Source: Lutibacter sp. UBA4458
GTDB taxonomy: Bacteria > Bacteroidota > Bacteroidia > Flavobacteriales > Flavobacteriaceae
Direction of reading: 5' to 3'
DNA: 18,456 nucleotides
NCBI GenBank assembly: GCA_002390165.1
Contig: DGOU01000163.1
Span: 1-18,456, forward strand
The notes beneath the pieces were generated by a model. It ran no database searches and was not told the DNA's origin. It saw only the letters and a list, made by a program, of their open reading frames with translations. The position numbers and the translations under genes are program-made. Below, piece after piece: positions 1 through 8,436 of the stretch; position 1 is the stretch's first letter, and each line of letters opens with the position of its first letter.

Positions 1-1278
1 TCAGGAAATGCCAAATTACACGGCTTTACAGATAAATTAGTAATTGATGTAGAGGGTAAAACTAATAAAGGAACACATTTTGTAATTCCAATAAGCGATG
101 TAAAAACTGTGGAAACAACGCAGTTAATTAGGTTTGTTAACAAAAATAAAGAAGTTGATGATACCCAAAATAGAAAAGAATTTATTTCTAAAAAATTAAA
201 AGGATTATCCATTAATTTTAATTTAGATGTTACTAAAGATGCCATTGTTGAAATGGTATTAGATAAAGCTACAGGTAGCTATTTAAAAGGAAGTGGTATA
301 GGAAATCTCCAAATGAATTTAGATACCAAAGATAAATTTGATATGTACGGCGATTTTATTGTAGATAATGGTATTTATAATTTTAAATATGGAGGCTTTA
401 TAAATAAACCTTTTACGGTTAAAAAAGGAGGAAGTATTTCTTGGAGTGGTAATCCGTACACAGCAGATATCAACTTAGAAGCAGTTTATCGGGTATCGGC
501 TAATCCGAAATCTTTATTAGAAAATATTACAGCAAATCGTAAAATCCCAATTGATTTGATTACCAGATTTTCAGGTGAATTATTTAACTCAAAGCGTAGT
601 TTTGATATTGAAATTCCAAATTCTAGTTCTACAGTTGCATCAGAGTTAGCTTTTAAACTAAATAATAATGATAATAATACCAAAACAATCCACTTTATAT
701 CCTTATTGGTTTCAGGTAGTTTTTATAATGAAAACGATATTGCGGTAAACAGTAATGCAGCGTTATACGGAACAGGTTTTGATATGTTATCCAATGCATT
801 TGATAATATTTTTAATAAAGCCGATAGTAAATTTAAGTTAAAACCAGTTTATACCGTTGGAGAAAAAAATAGAGTGGATAATTTAAATATTGATGATCAA
901 CTGGCTTTGGCTTTAGATTATCAGGTAAACGACCGAATTTTAATTAATGGCAAAGTAGGAGTTCCAATTGGCTCTAAAAAACAATCTAATGTTATTGGAG
1001 AAGTTAATGTTGAATTTTTAATGAACCAAGAAGGTACTTTGAGGTCTTCGGTTTTTAATCGTCAAAACGAAATTCAATATACAGAAGAAGAAGAAGGATA
1101 CACACAAGGTATAGGATTAAATTACCAAATAGATTTTAATACTGGAAATGAATTATTAGAAAAACTTGGTCTAAAAAAGAAAAAAGTAAAAGACACCACA
1201 AACATTAAAAATGAATTAGATACATTAGCAAATAAAAGAAAATTAATAAATTTTAAAAATAAAATTAAAAATGAATAA
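1..1278 (+). CDS. tamB: TamB-type translocation/assembly module, C-terminal part (5' end outside window)
   Basis: The frame is open from base 1, so the gene starts upstream and only its last 425 codons are here. Family knowledge: TamB is a long inner-membrane-anchored periplasmic beta-taco protein that works with a TamA/BamA-type outer-membrane protein and moves phospholipid or helps assemble outer-membrane proteins; its conserved C-terminal domain is DUF490. What is seen fits that domain: repeated short beta-strand segments ending in Gly and Asn turns, a glycine-rich region including a KKGGSISWSGNPY segment (around 421-465), and a stretch typical of the family's end (NGKVGVPIG, then VEFLMNQEGTLRSSVFNR, around 946-1065). 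The last 40 residues are Lys/Asn-rich and probably disordered. The stop overlaps the start of the next gene by 8 bases. The assignment rests on recognised pattern, not on an alignment. Confidence 0.8.
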   Translation, partial: SGNAKLHGFTDKLVIDVEGKTNKGTHFVIPISDVKTVETTQLIRFVNKNKEVDDTQNRKEFISKKLKGLSINFNLDVTKDAIVEMVLDKATGSYLKGSGIGNLQMNLDTKDKFDMYGDFIVDNGIYNFKYGGFINKPFTVKKGGSISWSGNPYTADINLEAVYRVSANPKSLLENITANRKIPIDLITRFSGELFNSKRSFDIEIPNSSSTVASELAFKLNNNDNNTKTIHFISLLVSGSFYNENDIAVNSNAALYGTGFDMLSNAFDNIFNKADSKFKLKPVYTVGEKNRVDNLNIDDQLALALDYQVNDRILINGKVGVPIGSKKQSNVIGEVNVEFLMNQEGTLRSSVFNRQNEIQYTEEEEGYTQGIGLNYQIDFNTGNELLEKLGLKKKKVKDTTNIKNELDTLANKRKLINFKNKIKNE

Positions 1279-2173
1279 ACCAACATTGGTAGTATTGGCT
1301 GCAGGAATTGGTAGTCGCTATGGAGGATTAAAACAATTAGATACATTTACAGAACAAGGAGATACTATTTTAGACTTTTCTATTTATGATGCCATTCAAG
1401 CAGGATTTGGAAAAGTAGTTTTTATTATTAGAAAAAGTATAGAAACTGAATTTAAAGCATTTTTTAACCCAAAATTAGAAGGTAAAATTGAAGTGGTTTA
1501 TGTTTTTCAAGAAATTGAAGATATTCCTGAAAAATATAAAGATAATCAAAGGCAAAAACCTTGGGGAACAGCACACGCTTTATTAATGGCAAAAAATGTA
1601 GTAACTGAGAATTTTGCAGTTATAAATGCCGATGATTTTTATGGTAAAGAAGCTTTTGAAGTAATGGCTAAAAAATTAATGGAGACCGATAAAACTTCCA
1701 ATGCCTTTTCTATGATGGGGTATGTGCTAAAAAATACAGTTTCTGATTACGGATTTGTTTCTCGTGGAGAATGTAAGGTAGATAGTAATAACTTTTTAAC
1801 AGGTATTACAGAAAGAACGCATATTGAAAAAGTTAATAATGGTTTAAAATTTAAAAATGATAATGAAGAATTAGTTGAAATTGATGAAAATACCATTGTT
1901 TCTATGAACTTTTTTGGATTTACACCAACTTATTTTGATATTTCTTCTTCTCTTTTTGAAGAATTTTTAGGAGTGAATTATAAAGATCCTAAAGCAGAAT
2001 TTTTTATTCCGTTAGTAGTAAACCATGTTATTGTAAACATGTTGGCTACTATGGAAGTTTTAACTTCTAACGCTCGTTGGTTTGGGGTAACTTATAAGCA
2101 AGATAAAGCCTACGTAACTTCAGAAATTGGGAAGCTTAAAAATTTAGGAGTTTATCCGGAAAAAATGTGGTAA
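1271..2173 (+). CDS. Sugar-phosphate nucleotidyltransferase-like protein (NTP_transferase fold)
   Basis: A 300-residue protein of the NTP_transferase (GT-A-like) family, which joins an NTP to a sugar phosphate to give an NDP-sugar. Seen: the N-terminal nucleotide-binding signature LAAGIGSRYGGLKQ at residues 9-22 with the basic R15 and K21; a PWGTAHALL segment at 97-105 typical of substrate binding; and a NADDFYG metal-site segment at 119-125 with acidic D121/D122. It lacks the left-handed beta-helix acyltransferase tail of GlmU and is too short to carry one. The sugar and the nucleotide cannot be told from sequence. The start ATG overlaps the tamB stop (ATGAATAA), which suggests translational coupling. 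The pfkA promoter lies after its stop, so it probably closes the tamB transcript. Confidence 0.8.
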   Translation: MNKPTLVVLAAGIGSRYGGLKQLDTFTEQGDTILDFSIYDAIQAGFGKVVFIIRKSIETEFKAFFNPKLEGKIEVVYVFQEIEDIPEKYKDNQRQKPWGTAHALLMAKNVVTENFAVINADDFYGKEAFEVMAKKLMETDKTSNAFSMMGYVLKNTVSDYGFVSRGECKVDSNNFLTGITERTHIEKVNNGLKFKNDNEELVEIDENTIVSMNFFGFTPTYFDISSSLFEEFLGVNYKDPKAEFFIPLVVNHVIVNMLATMEVLTSNARWFGVTYKQDKAYVTSEIGKLKNLGVYPEKMW

Positions 2174-2272
2174 AATACTTGTAAAATGCTAGTTTATAGG
2201 TAATTAAGTAGTTGTAATATTTTTTATAGTTAAATAAAATTACTAAATTATCTTAAATTAAAAATTTAATTA

Positions 2273-2280
2273 TAATTTTG
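2273..2280 (+). promoter_or_regulatory. Bacteroidota -7 promoter element (TAATTTTG) for pfkA
   Basis: An exact match to the Bacteroidota housekeeping -7 consensus TAnnTTTG. No TTG or TTTG sits at the expected -33 spacing. The element ends 12 bases before the ATG at 2293, so the transcript would have a leader of only a few bases. Confidence 0.5.
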
Positions 2281-2292
2281 CATTTCCTCCAT

Positions 2293-3279
2293 ATGGGAAA
2301 AAAGATTAAAAAAATAGGAGTTATGACTTCTGGTGGAGATGCACCAGGAATGAATGCAGCCATAAGGGCTGTTGTTCGTGCATGCTCATATTATCATGTA
2401 GATTGCGTTGGTGTTTATAGAGGATATCAAGGCTTAATAGAAGGTGATTTTATTGATTTAACAGCACGTAATGTCAATAACACAATTAATAGAGGAGGTA
2501 CTATTTTAAAAACTGCTAGGTCCAAAGAATTTAGAACTAAAAAAGGTAGAGAAAAAGCTTTTCAACAATTGAAAAAAGCTAAAATTGATGCCATGGTGTT
2601 AATTGGTGGAGATGGAACTTTTACCGGAGGAATGGTTTTCTATAAAGAATTTAAATTTCCTAGTATTGGTATTCCTGGTACTATTGATAATGATATTTTT
2701 GGAACAAATTCTACCATAGGATTTGATACCGCTTTGAATACAGTAGTGGATGCAATTGATAAAATTAGAGATACTGCAAGTTCTCATAATCGTTTATTTT
2801 TTGTTGAAGTTATGGGTAGAGATGCTGGTTTTATTGCATTAAATTCAGGAGTAGGGGCAGGTGCAGAAGAAATTTTGATTCCGGAAGAAGATTTAGGTTT
2901 AGATCGTCTTTTAGAATCCTTAAAACGTAGTAAACGATCTGGCAAATCTTCAAGTATTGTGGTGGTTGCAGAAGGTGATAAAATTGGAAAAAATGTTTTT
3001 GAACTTGCAAACTATGTAGAGGAAAATTTACCAGAATATGAGGTAAGAGTCTCTGTTTTAGGTCATATGCAACGAGGAGGTAGTCCAAGTTGTTTTGATA
3101 GAGTTTTGGCAAGTAGATTAGGGGTGAAATCTGTAGAATTATTATTAGACGGTAAGTCTAATTTAATGGTAGGATTAATAAATAATAAAATTGAAACAAC
3201 CGAATTAAATAAAGCTGTGAAAGGGCAACATCGAATTAATAAAGAACTATTGCGTGTTAGCGATATAATGTCCTTATAA
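2293..3279 (+). CDS. pfkA: ATP-dependent 6-phosphofructokinase
   Basis: Phosphorylates fructose 6-phosphate to fructose 1,6-bisphosphate with ATP, the committed step of cytosolic glycolysis. From the ATG at 2293 the protein has 328 residues, close to the bacterial PfkA norm of about 320. Seen: the ATP-binding start GVMTSGGDAPGMNAAIRAV (residues 9-27), the IGGDGT motif at 104-109 where Gly follows the Asp (the ATP-type enzyme; PPi-dependent enzymes have a second Asp there), and the catalytic PGTIDND at 128-134 with the proton-abstracting Asp at 132. LGHMQRGGSPSCFDR near residue 256 is the family's substrate/subunit-interface motif. A longer frame opens at a TTG at 2278, but that TTG is part of the -7 promoter element, so the ATG is preferred. 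The next gene starts 1 base after the stop. Confidence 0.95.
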   Translation: MGKKIKKIGVMTSGGDAPGMNAAIRAVVRACSYYHVDCVGVYRGYQGLIEGDFIDLTARNVNNTINRGGTILKTARSKEFRTKKGREKAFQQLKKAKIDAMVLIGGDGTFTGGMVFYKEFKFPSIGIPGTIDNDIFGTNSTIGFDTALNTVVDAIDKIRDTASSHNRLFFVEVMGRDAGFIALNSGVGAGAEEILIPEEDLGLDRLLESLKRSKRSGKSSSIVVVAEGDKIGKNVFELANYVEENLPEYEVRVSVLGHMQRGGSPSCFDRVLASRLGVKSVELLLDGKSNLMVGLINNKIETTELNKAVKGQHRINKELLRVSDIMSL

Positions 3280-3280
3280 T

Positions 3281-3832
3281 ATGAATAAAAATTATTACTT
3301 GGTAATTATTTTACTTTGTTGGTTAAATCAAAGTGAAATTTATGCACAAGACGAAGCTGAAGATAACATTGAAGAAATAAATTTTAGCGCTAAAAAAAGT
3401 AGCTATATTAATTTTATAGACAGTTATGTTTCTCATATAAACAATTCTTCAAAGGATACTGATAATTTCAGTAAAGAAGATAAAAATTCTATAAACACTG
3501 GTAAGGGATTTAAAAATAACACCTCTAAAAAAAGAGTAATTTATAGAAATAATGAAATTGTTAAAATAAAAACTATTGAGCTATTAGATCATAATTTTAT
3601 TAAATTAAAATCATTTTATTATAACAATAACCATTTGATTTATATTAAAGTTAATGAATTACTTCCTTCAAAAACTCAAAGAGTAAGAAGTTATCAAAAA
3701 GCTTTATACTATCACAATAATAAATTATTGCTAGATTCTAATCTGAAGGATAAGAAATATGAAAATAAATTTTTGCTGAATCTAGGTCAAAAAAAACTTC
3801 AAGAAGAATATCAATTTGAATTAGATGGTTAA
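3281..3832 (+). CDS. Secreted protein of unknown function inside the glycolytic operon
   Basis: I do not recognise this 183-residue protein. Residues 1-22 look like a signal peptide: a hydrophobic core ([11 protein letters not shown]) and likely cleavage at YA|Q after residue 22. Cys13 is within the hydrophobic core and does not form a lipobox, so a soluble periplasmic or surface location is likelier than a lipoprotein. Residues 25-82 are acidic, then Ser/Asn/Lys-rich and probably disordered. Residues 85-180 are rich in Tyr, Asn and Lys and contain two similar units ([12 protein letters not shown] at 113-124 and [12 protein letters not shown] at 143-154), faintly like MORN or YwqK-type short beta repeats. 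It starts 1 base after pfkA and its stop overlaps the gapA start by 8 bases, so it is co-transcribed and probably translationally coupled with two glycolytic enzymes. The frame is intact; the function is unknown. Confidence 0.75.
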   Translation: MNKNYYLVIILLCWLNQSEIYAQDEAEDNIEEINFSAKKSSYINFIDSYVSHINNSSKDTDNFSKEDKNSINTGKGFKNNTSKKRVIYRNNEIVKIKTIELLDHNFIKLKSFYYNNNHLIYIKVNELLPSKTQRVRSYQKALYYHNNKLLLDSNLKDKKYENKFLLNLGQKKLQEEYQFELDG

Positions 3833-4817
3833 AATTGGGATTAACGGTTTTGGAAGAATTGGTAGAATTGCTTTCAGATCTGCTGTTGCTAGAAAAAACG
3901 TAGAGGTAGTTGCAATAAATGATTTGTTGGATGTAAATTATTTAGCTTATTTATTAAAATACGATTCTGTTCATGGAAGGTTTAAAGGTACTATTGAAGT
4001 AAACGGTAATTTTTTAATAGTTAATGGGAAATCTATTAGAGTTACAGCTGAAAAAAATCCGGAAAACATTAATTGGCAAGAATTGGAGGTAGATTATGTA
4101 ATTGAATCTACTGGTTTATTTACCGATAAAGAAAAAGCGGCGTTACATATTAAAAGTGGTGCAAAAAAAGTAGTTATTTCAGGACCTTCAAAAAATGCAC
4201 TAATGTTTGTAATGGGGGTGAACCATAAGGATTTAACTAAAAAAGAAACCGTTTTTTCAAATGCATCTTGTACTACAAATTGTTTAGCTCCGATTGCTAA
4301 AATTATACATGAAAAATTTGGAATTGTAGAAGGTTTAGTAACCACAGTTCATGCAGCTACGGCAAGCCAAAGCCCTGTAGATAGTCCAAATAAAAAATGG
4401 AGACGAGGCAGATCAGCTATAACTAATATGATTCCAACCACTACTAACGCGGCTTCTGCCGTTACAACCATAATGCCTGAATTAAAAGGGAAGTTACTGG
4501 CAATGGCTGTTAGGGTGCCTACTGTTGATGTTTCATTGGTAGATTTAACTGTTCGTTTACAAAAAGCTACTAGTTATGCGGAAATTGCAAAAACTATAAA
4601 AGAAGCTTCTGAAAGTGAATTCAAAGGAATTTTGGGATACACAGAAGATGAGGTTGTTTCTCAAGATTTTGCATCGGAACCAAGAACATCTGTTTTTGAT
4701 GCCAGCGCAGGAATAGAATTAAATCCAAATTTTTTTAAATTAATTAGCTGGTATGATAATGAATTTGGTTATGCAACCAAACTCGTGGATTTAATTGAAT
4801 ATTCGAATTCTTTATAA
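3825..4817 (+). CDS. gapA: Glyceraldehyde-3-phosphate dehydrogenase, type I
   Basis: Converts glyceraldehyde 3-phosphate, phosphate and NAD+ to 1,3-bisphosphoglycerate in glycolysis. Its 330 residues match the usual length. Seen: the Rossmann start [12 protein letters not shown] (3-14); AINDL with Asp33, the residue that favours NAD+ over NADP+; the catalytic [12 protein letters not shown] with nucleophile Cys149 (146-157); the partner His176 in TVHAATASQ; and the C-terminal [12 protein letters not shown]. All key residues are present. The start ATG lies inside the end of the preceding secreted-protein gene (overlap ATGGTTAA), and mgsA follows 21 bases after the stop, so pfkA, the unknown gene, gapA and possibly mgsA form one carbohydrate operon. 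Confidence 0.95.
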   Translation: MVKIGINGFGRIGRIAFRSAVARKNVEVVAINDLLDVNYLAYLLKYDSVHGRFKGTIEVNGNFLIVNGKSIRVTAEKNPENINWQELEVDYVIESTGLFTDKEKAALHIKSGAKKVVISGPSKNALMFVMGVNHKDLTKKETVFSNASCTTNCLAPIAKIIHEKFGIVEGLVTTVHAATASQSPVDSPNKKWRRGRSAITNMIPTTTNAASAVTTIMPELKGKLLAMAVRVPTVDVSLVDLTVRLQKATSYAEIAKTIKEASESEFKGILGYTEDEVVSQDFASEPRTSVFDASAGIELNPNFFKLISWYDNEFGYATKLVDLIEYSNSL

Positions 4818-4838
4818 TTAATTTTCTATCTTTAAACT

Positions 4839-5201
4839 ATGGAAATAGCAATTATTGCACACGATGGTAAAAAAGCGGAAATGATTCAGTTTTTAATGGA
4901 TTTTAAAGCAGTTTTATTGGCAAAAGATATTCATTTAATAGCAACAGGAACTACAGGTAAAAATGCAGAAAAGGCAGGCTTTGTAGTAACAAAGTATTTA
5001 TCAGGTCCGTACGGTGGTGATGCTCAAATTGCCGCAAGAGTTGCGGAAGGACACACAAATATGGTACTTTTTTTTAGAGATCCTTTAGACAGACATCCAC
5101 ATGAGCCGGATATAGCAATGTTAATGCGTTTATGTGATGTACACAATATTCCTTTAGCTACTAATCCTGCAACTGCAGAATTATTGATAAAATCGGTTTA
5201 A
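4839..5201 (+). CDS. mgsA: Methylglyoxal synthase
   Basis: Turns dihydroxyacetone phosphate into methylglyoxal and phosphate, opening a bypass that frees phosphate when lower glycolysis is blocked. At 120 residues it is slightly shorter than the E. coli enzyme (152) but covers the whole MGS-like domain. Seen: AHDGKK at 7-12 (the phosphate-binding His/Asp start), ATGTTG at 35-40, LSGPYGGD at 54-61 with Asp61 matching catalytic Asp71 of E. coli, FFRDPLDRHPHEPD at 78-91 with His88 and Asp91 matching His98 and Asp101, and LATNPATAEL near the end. It follows gapA by 21 bases; TATCTTTA at 4827-4834, one base off the -7 consensus, could give it an extra start point. It ends convergently on ridA with a 4-base overlap. 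Confidence 0.93.
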   Translation: MEIAIIAHDGKKAEMIQFLMDFKAVLLAKDIHLIATGTTGKNAEKAGFVVTKYLSGPYGGDAQIAARVAEGHTNMVLFFRDPLDRHPHEPDIAMLMRLCDVHNIPLATNPATAELLIKSV

Positions 5202-5584
5202 AATTGTTTTACAGCAATCATAGATATTTCCACATTTACAGATTTTGGTAATTGTGCAACTTCTACTGTTTCTCTGGCAGGAGCAGTTTCTACATTAAAA
5301 TAGCTTCCATAAACTTGGTTTATTGCAGTAAAATTATTCATATCTGAAATAAATATGCTTGATTTTACTACATGTTCAAAAGTTAAATTTTCTTCTTTTA
5401 AAATAGCTTTTAAATTTTCCATAACCTGTTTAGTTTCTTTTTCAATAGAATTTAAAATTAATTGATTGGTTTTAGGATTAAAAGCAATTTGACCAGAAAT
5501 ATATAAAGTATTCCCTGCTAAAATAGCTTGATTGTACGGACCTATTGGAGCTGGAGCTTGTTTTGTTTTTATAATTTTTTTCAT
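5198..5584 (-). CDS. ridA: RidA family reactive-intermediate deaminase
   Basis: RidA hydrolyses reactive 2-aminoacrylate and related enamine/imine intermediates released by PLP enzymes, protecting those enzymes; it acts as a cytosolic trimer. Its 128 residues fit the YjgF/YER057c/UK114 family. Seen: the APAPIGPYNQA start (residues 10-20) with the conserved Gly16-Pro-Tyr17 segment region, LYISGQIAFNP (27-37), and TAPARETVEVAQLPK (100-114) where Arg104 is the carboxylate-binding arginine of active members; VEISMIAV (118-125) supplies the conserved Glu119. The active site therefore looks intact. It lies 87 bases downstream of lptD on the same strand and has its own exact TAnnTTTG element. Its stop overlaps the mgsA stop by 4 bases on the opposite strand. 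Confidence 0.92.
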   Translation of the reverse strand: MKKIIKTKQAPAPIGPYNQAILAGNTLYISGQIAFNPKTNQLILNSIEKETKQVMENLKAILKEENLTFEHVVKSSIFISDMNNFTAINQVYGSYFNVETAPARETVEVAQLPKSVNVEISMIAVKQF

Positions 5585-5612
5585 TGTGAGAATTTTATAA
5601 ATGGTATAATTT

Positions 5613-5620
5613 CAAAGATA
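5613..5620 (-). promoter_or_regulatory. -7 promoter element (TATCTTTG) for ridA
   Basis: Exact TAnnTTTG match on the - strand (CAAAGATA on +), 28 bases before the ridA ATG. It lies in the 87-base lptD-ridA gap, so ridA can be transcribed on its own as well as by read-through from lptD. No clear -33 TTG is seen. Confidence 0.45.
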
Positions 5621-5671
5621 TATAGAAATTGAGAAGATAAAACTTATTTTTAATAAATATATCTTAAAAAA

Positions 5672-8356
5672 TTAGAAAAGTCGCCTATCAGGTACTTGTC
5701 TCTTATCATATTTTAAATCGCTAAGCATAGATGATTTAACTCCAATAAAGAAATAATAAGTTTGTCTTGTTCCAAACGGCACCCAGTTAAAGTTTAACTT
5801 CCAACTATCTAAATCACGAGAAAAACGCAATTGCGTATAAGAAAATCCTTGATTTTTAATATCGTAACCAGATGAAAACCCAACTTTCCATTTAGGAGTC
5901 AAATCAATATCCCCAGAAAACATTAAGGAATTAGAGGAAATTTCATTTTGTCGGTTATTATTACGATAATTTAAGGCGTATGCTAATCTTAAAGTCCAAG
6001 GAAAAGTTGCATTATATAATTTTGCGGATTTTGTTTCTGGTTCAGAATCCTCATTGCCATTTAATCTATTACTTACATTTAAATTGTCTCCAAAAATACC
6101 ATCTGAATTATTAGCATTTGCATTTTGTTGTTTGTCACTTTTTTTTCCTTTAGATTTTTTACTAGATAAAGAATAATTCATGGTTAAACCTGCATTGGTA
6201 AGTCTAAATAAACTACCTCCATTATTAATATTAAACGTATTTAATCTAGTCCCTGATGCATTAATTGCATAAGGATCTAAGGTTGCATTTATATTTAGGT
6301 TAAGTTTTTTATCGAAAAAATTAGTTCCTGCCGACATTCTTACTGGGCTCCATTTTAACGAATCAGCAGCCATATTATAACTGGTTGAAAAGTTTAAATT
6401 GTTAATTAGGGTAATTTTTTCGGGTTTGGTATCTGTAGAATCTTTAGGCATAACCTTTGCTTCTAAAGTATTGTTAAGTGAAAAATTTACGCTATTTGAT
6501 AAACTTCTGCTTGGACTACCATATAATCCATTTGCAAAAGGGGAATATTCTAATAAATCTGTTGGATCTATACTTTGTTGAACTTCTTCATAATAATTGC
6601 TAAAATCTGGTTTATAACCATAGGAAATACTTGGTCGCATTACATGGCGTATTGCTTGTAATCGTCCCTTTTTAAATTTAAACATGCCGTAAACGGTAGT
6701 AGTTAATGAAACTCCTGCAGAATATTCTCTAAATGCATTAAAGCCACTTATAGTATCCGTAACAACAGCATTTTCGGTAGCGTTATAGGTTTTGCTAATT
6801 TTATCAAAATTCCAAACTTCCTTATAATTTGCATTGGGAGAGATAGTAAAGAATTTAAATAATTTCATATTTGTGCTGAAAGTAGCATTTTGTTGAATGC
6901 CAGATTTGGCATTATCAAACATCTCTTTTTTTAGAAAAAAATCGTCTGATGTGTTAATGCGATTATCTCCTTTTAAAGAATAAGTTACTCCTAATTTTTG
7001 TATGGCATTTTTTTTGGCTCCTGTTTTTGACACAAACGGATAAATACGATCCATATTTAATTGTAAGGAAGGTAAGGACATGATTATTTTTTCTGTATTT
7101 GTATTTTGTGAATGTGTTACAGAAAGAGATAAATTAAATGGTGTACCAACAAATTTTTTATAAAAAGAAACGGAAGAACTTAAAGTATTATTTAAAAATG
7201 CATTGGAATTATATTCATTTAAAGATTCTTTATAATATTTACTACTTCCTAAGTTTACAGAAGCTGAAAATCTGGAATTTGGACTTGCCTTTGCATCTTG
7301 ACTATGACTCCATCTAATATTATAATTTGTGGTTCTAGAGTAATCACTTAAACCGCGTAAACTGTTTATTAAGTTTTCATATCTAAAGCTAAAATTTCCG
7401 CTAAATTTATAGCGTACTGCATAATTAGATTCCGTTCTAACACCCCAACTTCCATTAGTGTAAACATCTCCTAAAATTGCCATATCTACATAATCATTTA
7501 TTGCTAAATAATAACCTCCGTTTTGTAAAAAATAACCTTGCTGGTTGTTTTCACCCCAAGTTGGCATTAAAAAACCCGACATGGTTCCTTTAGTTAAAGG
7601 GATGTATGCAAAAGGAAGAAATAAGGGAGTAGGCACATCGGAAATTACTAAATTACTAACGCCAATTACTAATTTTTTATTGGGTACAATTTTTGCTTTA
7701 TTGGTTTTTATGTAGTAATCTGGTTTTTCTTTCTCAGAAGTAGTAAATTTTATATTTCTAACAAATATGGTAGAATCGTTTTCTTTTTTAGTAGTTTCTC
7801 CTTTAATAATAACTCCTTGTTGTTCAGTGCGTAATCCCCAAATTTTTGCTTTTTCCGTTTTAAAGTTAAAAACAATAGAATCCTGATTGGTTTCCTCTCC
7901 ACCTTGTTTAAAAATAGGTTTTTCACTATAAACCCCAACAGAATCCTTTATTCCTTTAGCAGTAACTACACTTGTATTATTGTTTATTTCAATATAACCA
8001 GCTGTTAAATCAATATCTTTGTAATGTACATGGGCATTTTTATACATTATAATTTTATTGTTTTTAATATCTTGTCTAATTAAGCTATCTGCACTATGGT
8101 CAATAATACCTTCTAAAATTTCTTTAGGCTTTACAATGGTATCTTTTGTTTTGGTAATAAGAGAATCTTTTACGCCAATTCTTAAGGTGTCTTTGGCAAA
8201 AGTAGAGCTAATTTTTTGCGAATACACATGCGAATGGAAACAGCAAAATACGGCAACCATAAAAAGTGAAAATTGTATATTTTTAAAATTATTTTTAATA
8301 GTAATTTCTTTTAAAAAATAGATATTATTTGGGTTGCAATTATAAGTTTTATACAT
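5672..8356 (-). CDS. lptD: LptD-type LPS-assembly outer-membrane protein
   Basis: LptD is the outer-membrane barrel that, plugged by the lipoprotein LptE, inserts LPS into the outer leaflet. The 894-residue product has a hydrophobic segment at about 28-40 with likely cleavage after Ser46 (VYS|Q), an OstA/LptA-like beta-jellyroll part (about 75-235: LIRQDIKNNKIIMY, then DLTAGYIEI), and a barrel from about residue 250, where IPLTKGTMSGFLMPTWGENN matches the conserved start of the LptD barrel; it ends in Phe (DRRLF). Residues about 728-780 are a Lys/Ser/Asn-rich low-complexity insert. The mature part contains no cysteine, so the interdomain disulfides of E. coli LptD cannot form. The ATG used gives an unusually long 27-residue stretch before the hydrophobic core; no in-frame GTG or TTG lies closer. 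It is divergent from the amidase gene and followed by ridA. Confidence 0.88.
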   Translation of the reverse strand: MYKTYNCNPNNIYFLKEITIKNNFKNIQFSLFMVAVFCCFHSHVYSQKISSTFAKDTLRIGVKDSLITKTKDTIVKPKEILEGIIDHSADSLIRQDIKNNKIIMYKNAHVHYKDIDLTAGYIEINNNTSVVTAKGIKDSVGVYSEKPIFKQGGEETNQDSIVFNFKTEKAKIWGLRTEQQGVIIKGETTKKENDSTIFVRNIKFTTSEKEKPDYYIKTNKAKIVPNKKLVIGVSNLVISDVPTPLFLPFAYIPLTKGTMSGFLMPTWGENNQQGYFLQNGGYYLAINDYVDMAILGDVYTNGSWGVRTESNYAVRYKFSGNFSFRYENLINSLRGLSDYSRTTNYNIRWSHSQDAKASPNSRFSASVNLGSSKYYKESLNEYNSNAFLNNTLSSSVSFYKKFVGTPFNLSLSVTHSQNTNTEKIIMSLPSLQLNMDRIYPFVSKTGAKKNAIQKLGVTYSLKGDNRINTSDDFFLKKEMFDNAKSGIQQNATFSTNMKLFKFFTISPNANYKEVWNFDKISKTYNATENAVVTDTISGFNAFREYSAGVSLTTTVYGMFKFKKGRLQAIRHVMRPSISYGYKPDFSNYYEEVQQSIDPTDLLEYSPFANGLYGSPSRSLSNSVNFSLNNTLEAKVMPKDSTDTKPEKITLINNLNFSTSYNMAADSLKWSPVRMSAGTNFFDKKLNLNINATLDPYAINASGTRLNTFNINNGGSLFRLTNAGLTMNYSLSSKKSKGKKSDKQQNANANNSDGIFGDNLNVSNRLNGNEDSEPETKSAKLYNATFPWTLRLAYALNYRNNNRQNEISSNSLMFSGDIDLTPKWKVGFSSGYDIKNQGFSYTQLRFSRDLDSWKLNFNWVPFGTRQTYYFFIGVKSSMLSDLKYDKRQVPDRRLF

Positions 8357-8436
8357 TAGCTAATTAATTATAGTGCCTTACAATTGTTACTTTGTAAATG
8401 TATGGCTCAATAATTGTAACACCAAATTTCAGATGC

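Noticed and set aside
2278..2292. Five-codon N-terminal extension of pfkA from a TTG
   Set aside because: The TTG is inside the -7 promoter element, and PfkA proteins normally begin a few residues before the KIGV-TSGGD motif, which the ATG at 2293 provides.
8058..8321. 87-codon open frame on + inside lptD
   Set aside because: It is antisense to the conserved N-terminal part of lptD and has hydrophobic content expected of a shadow frame.
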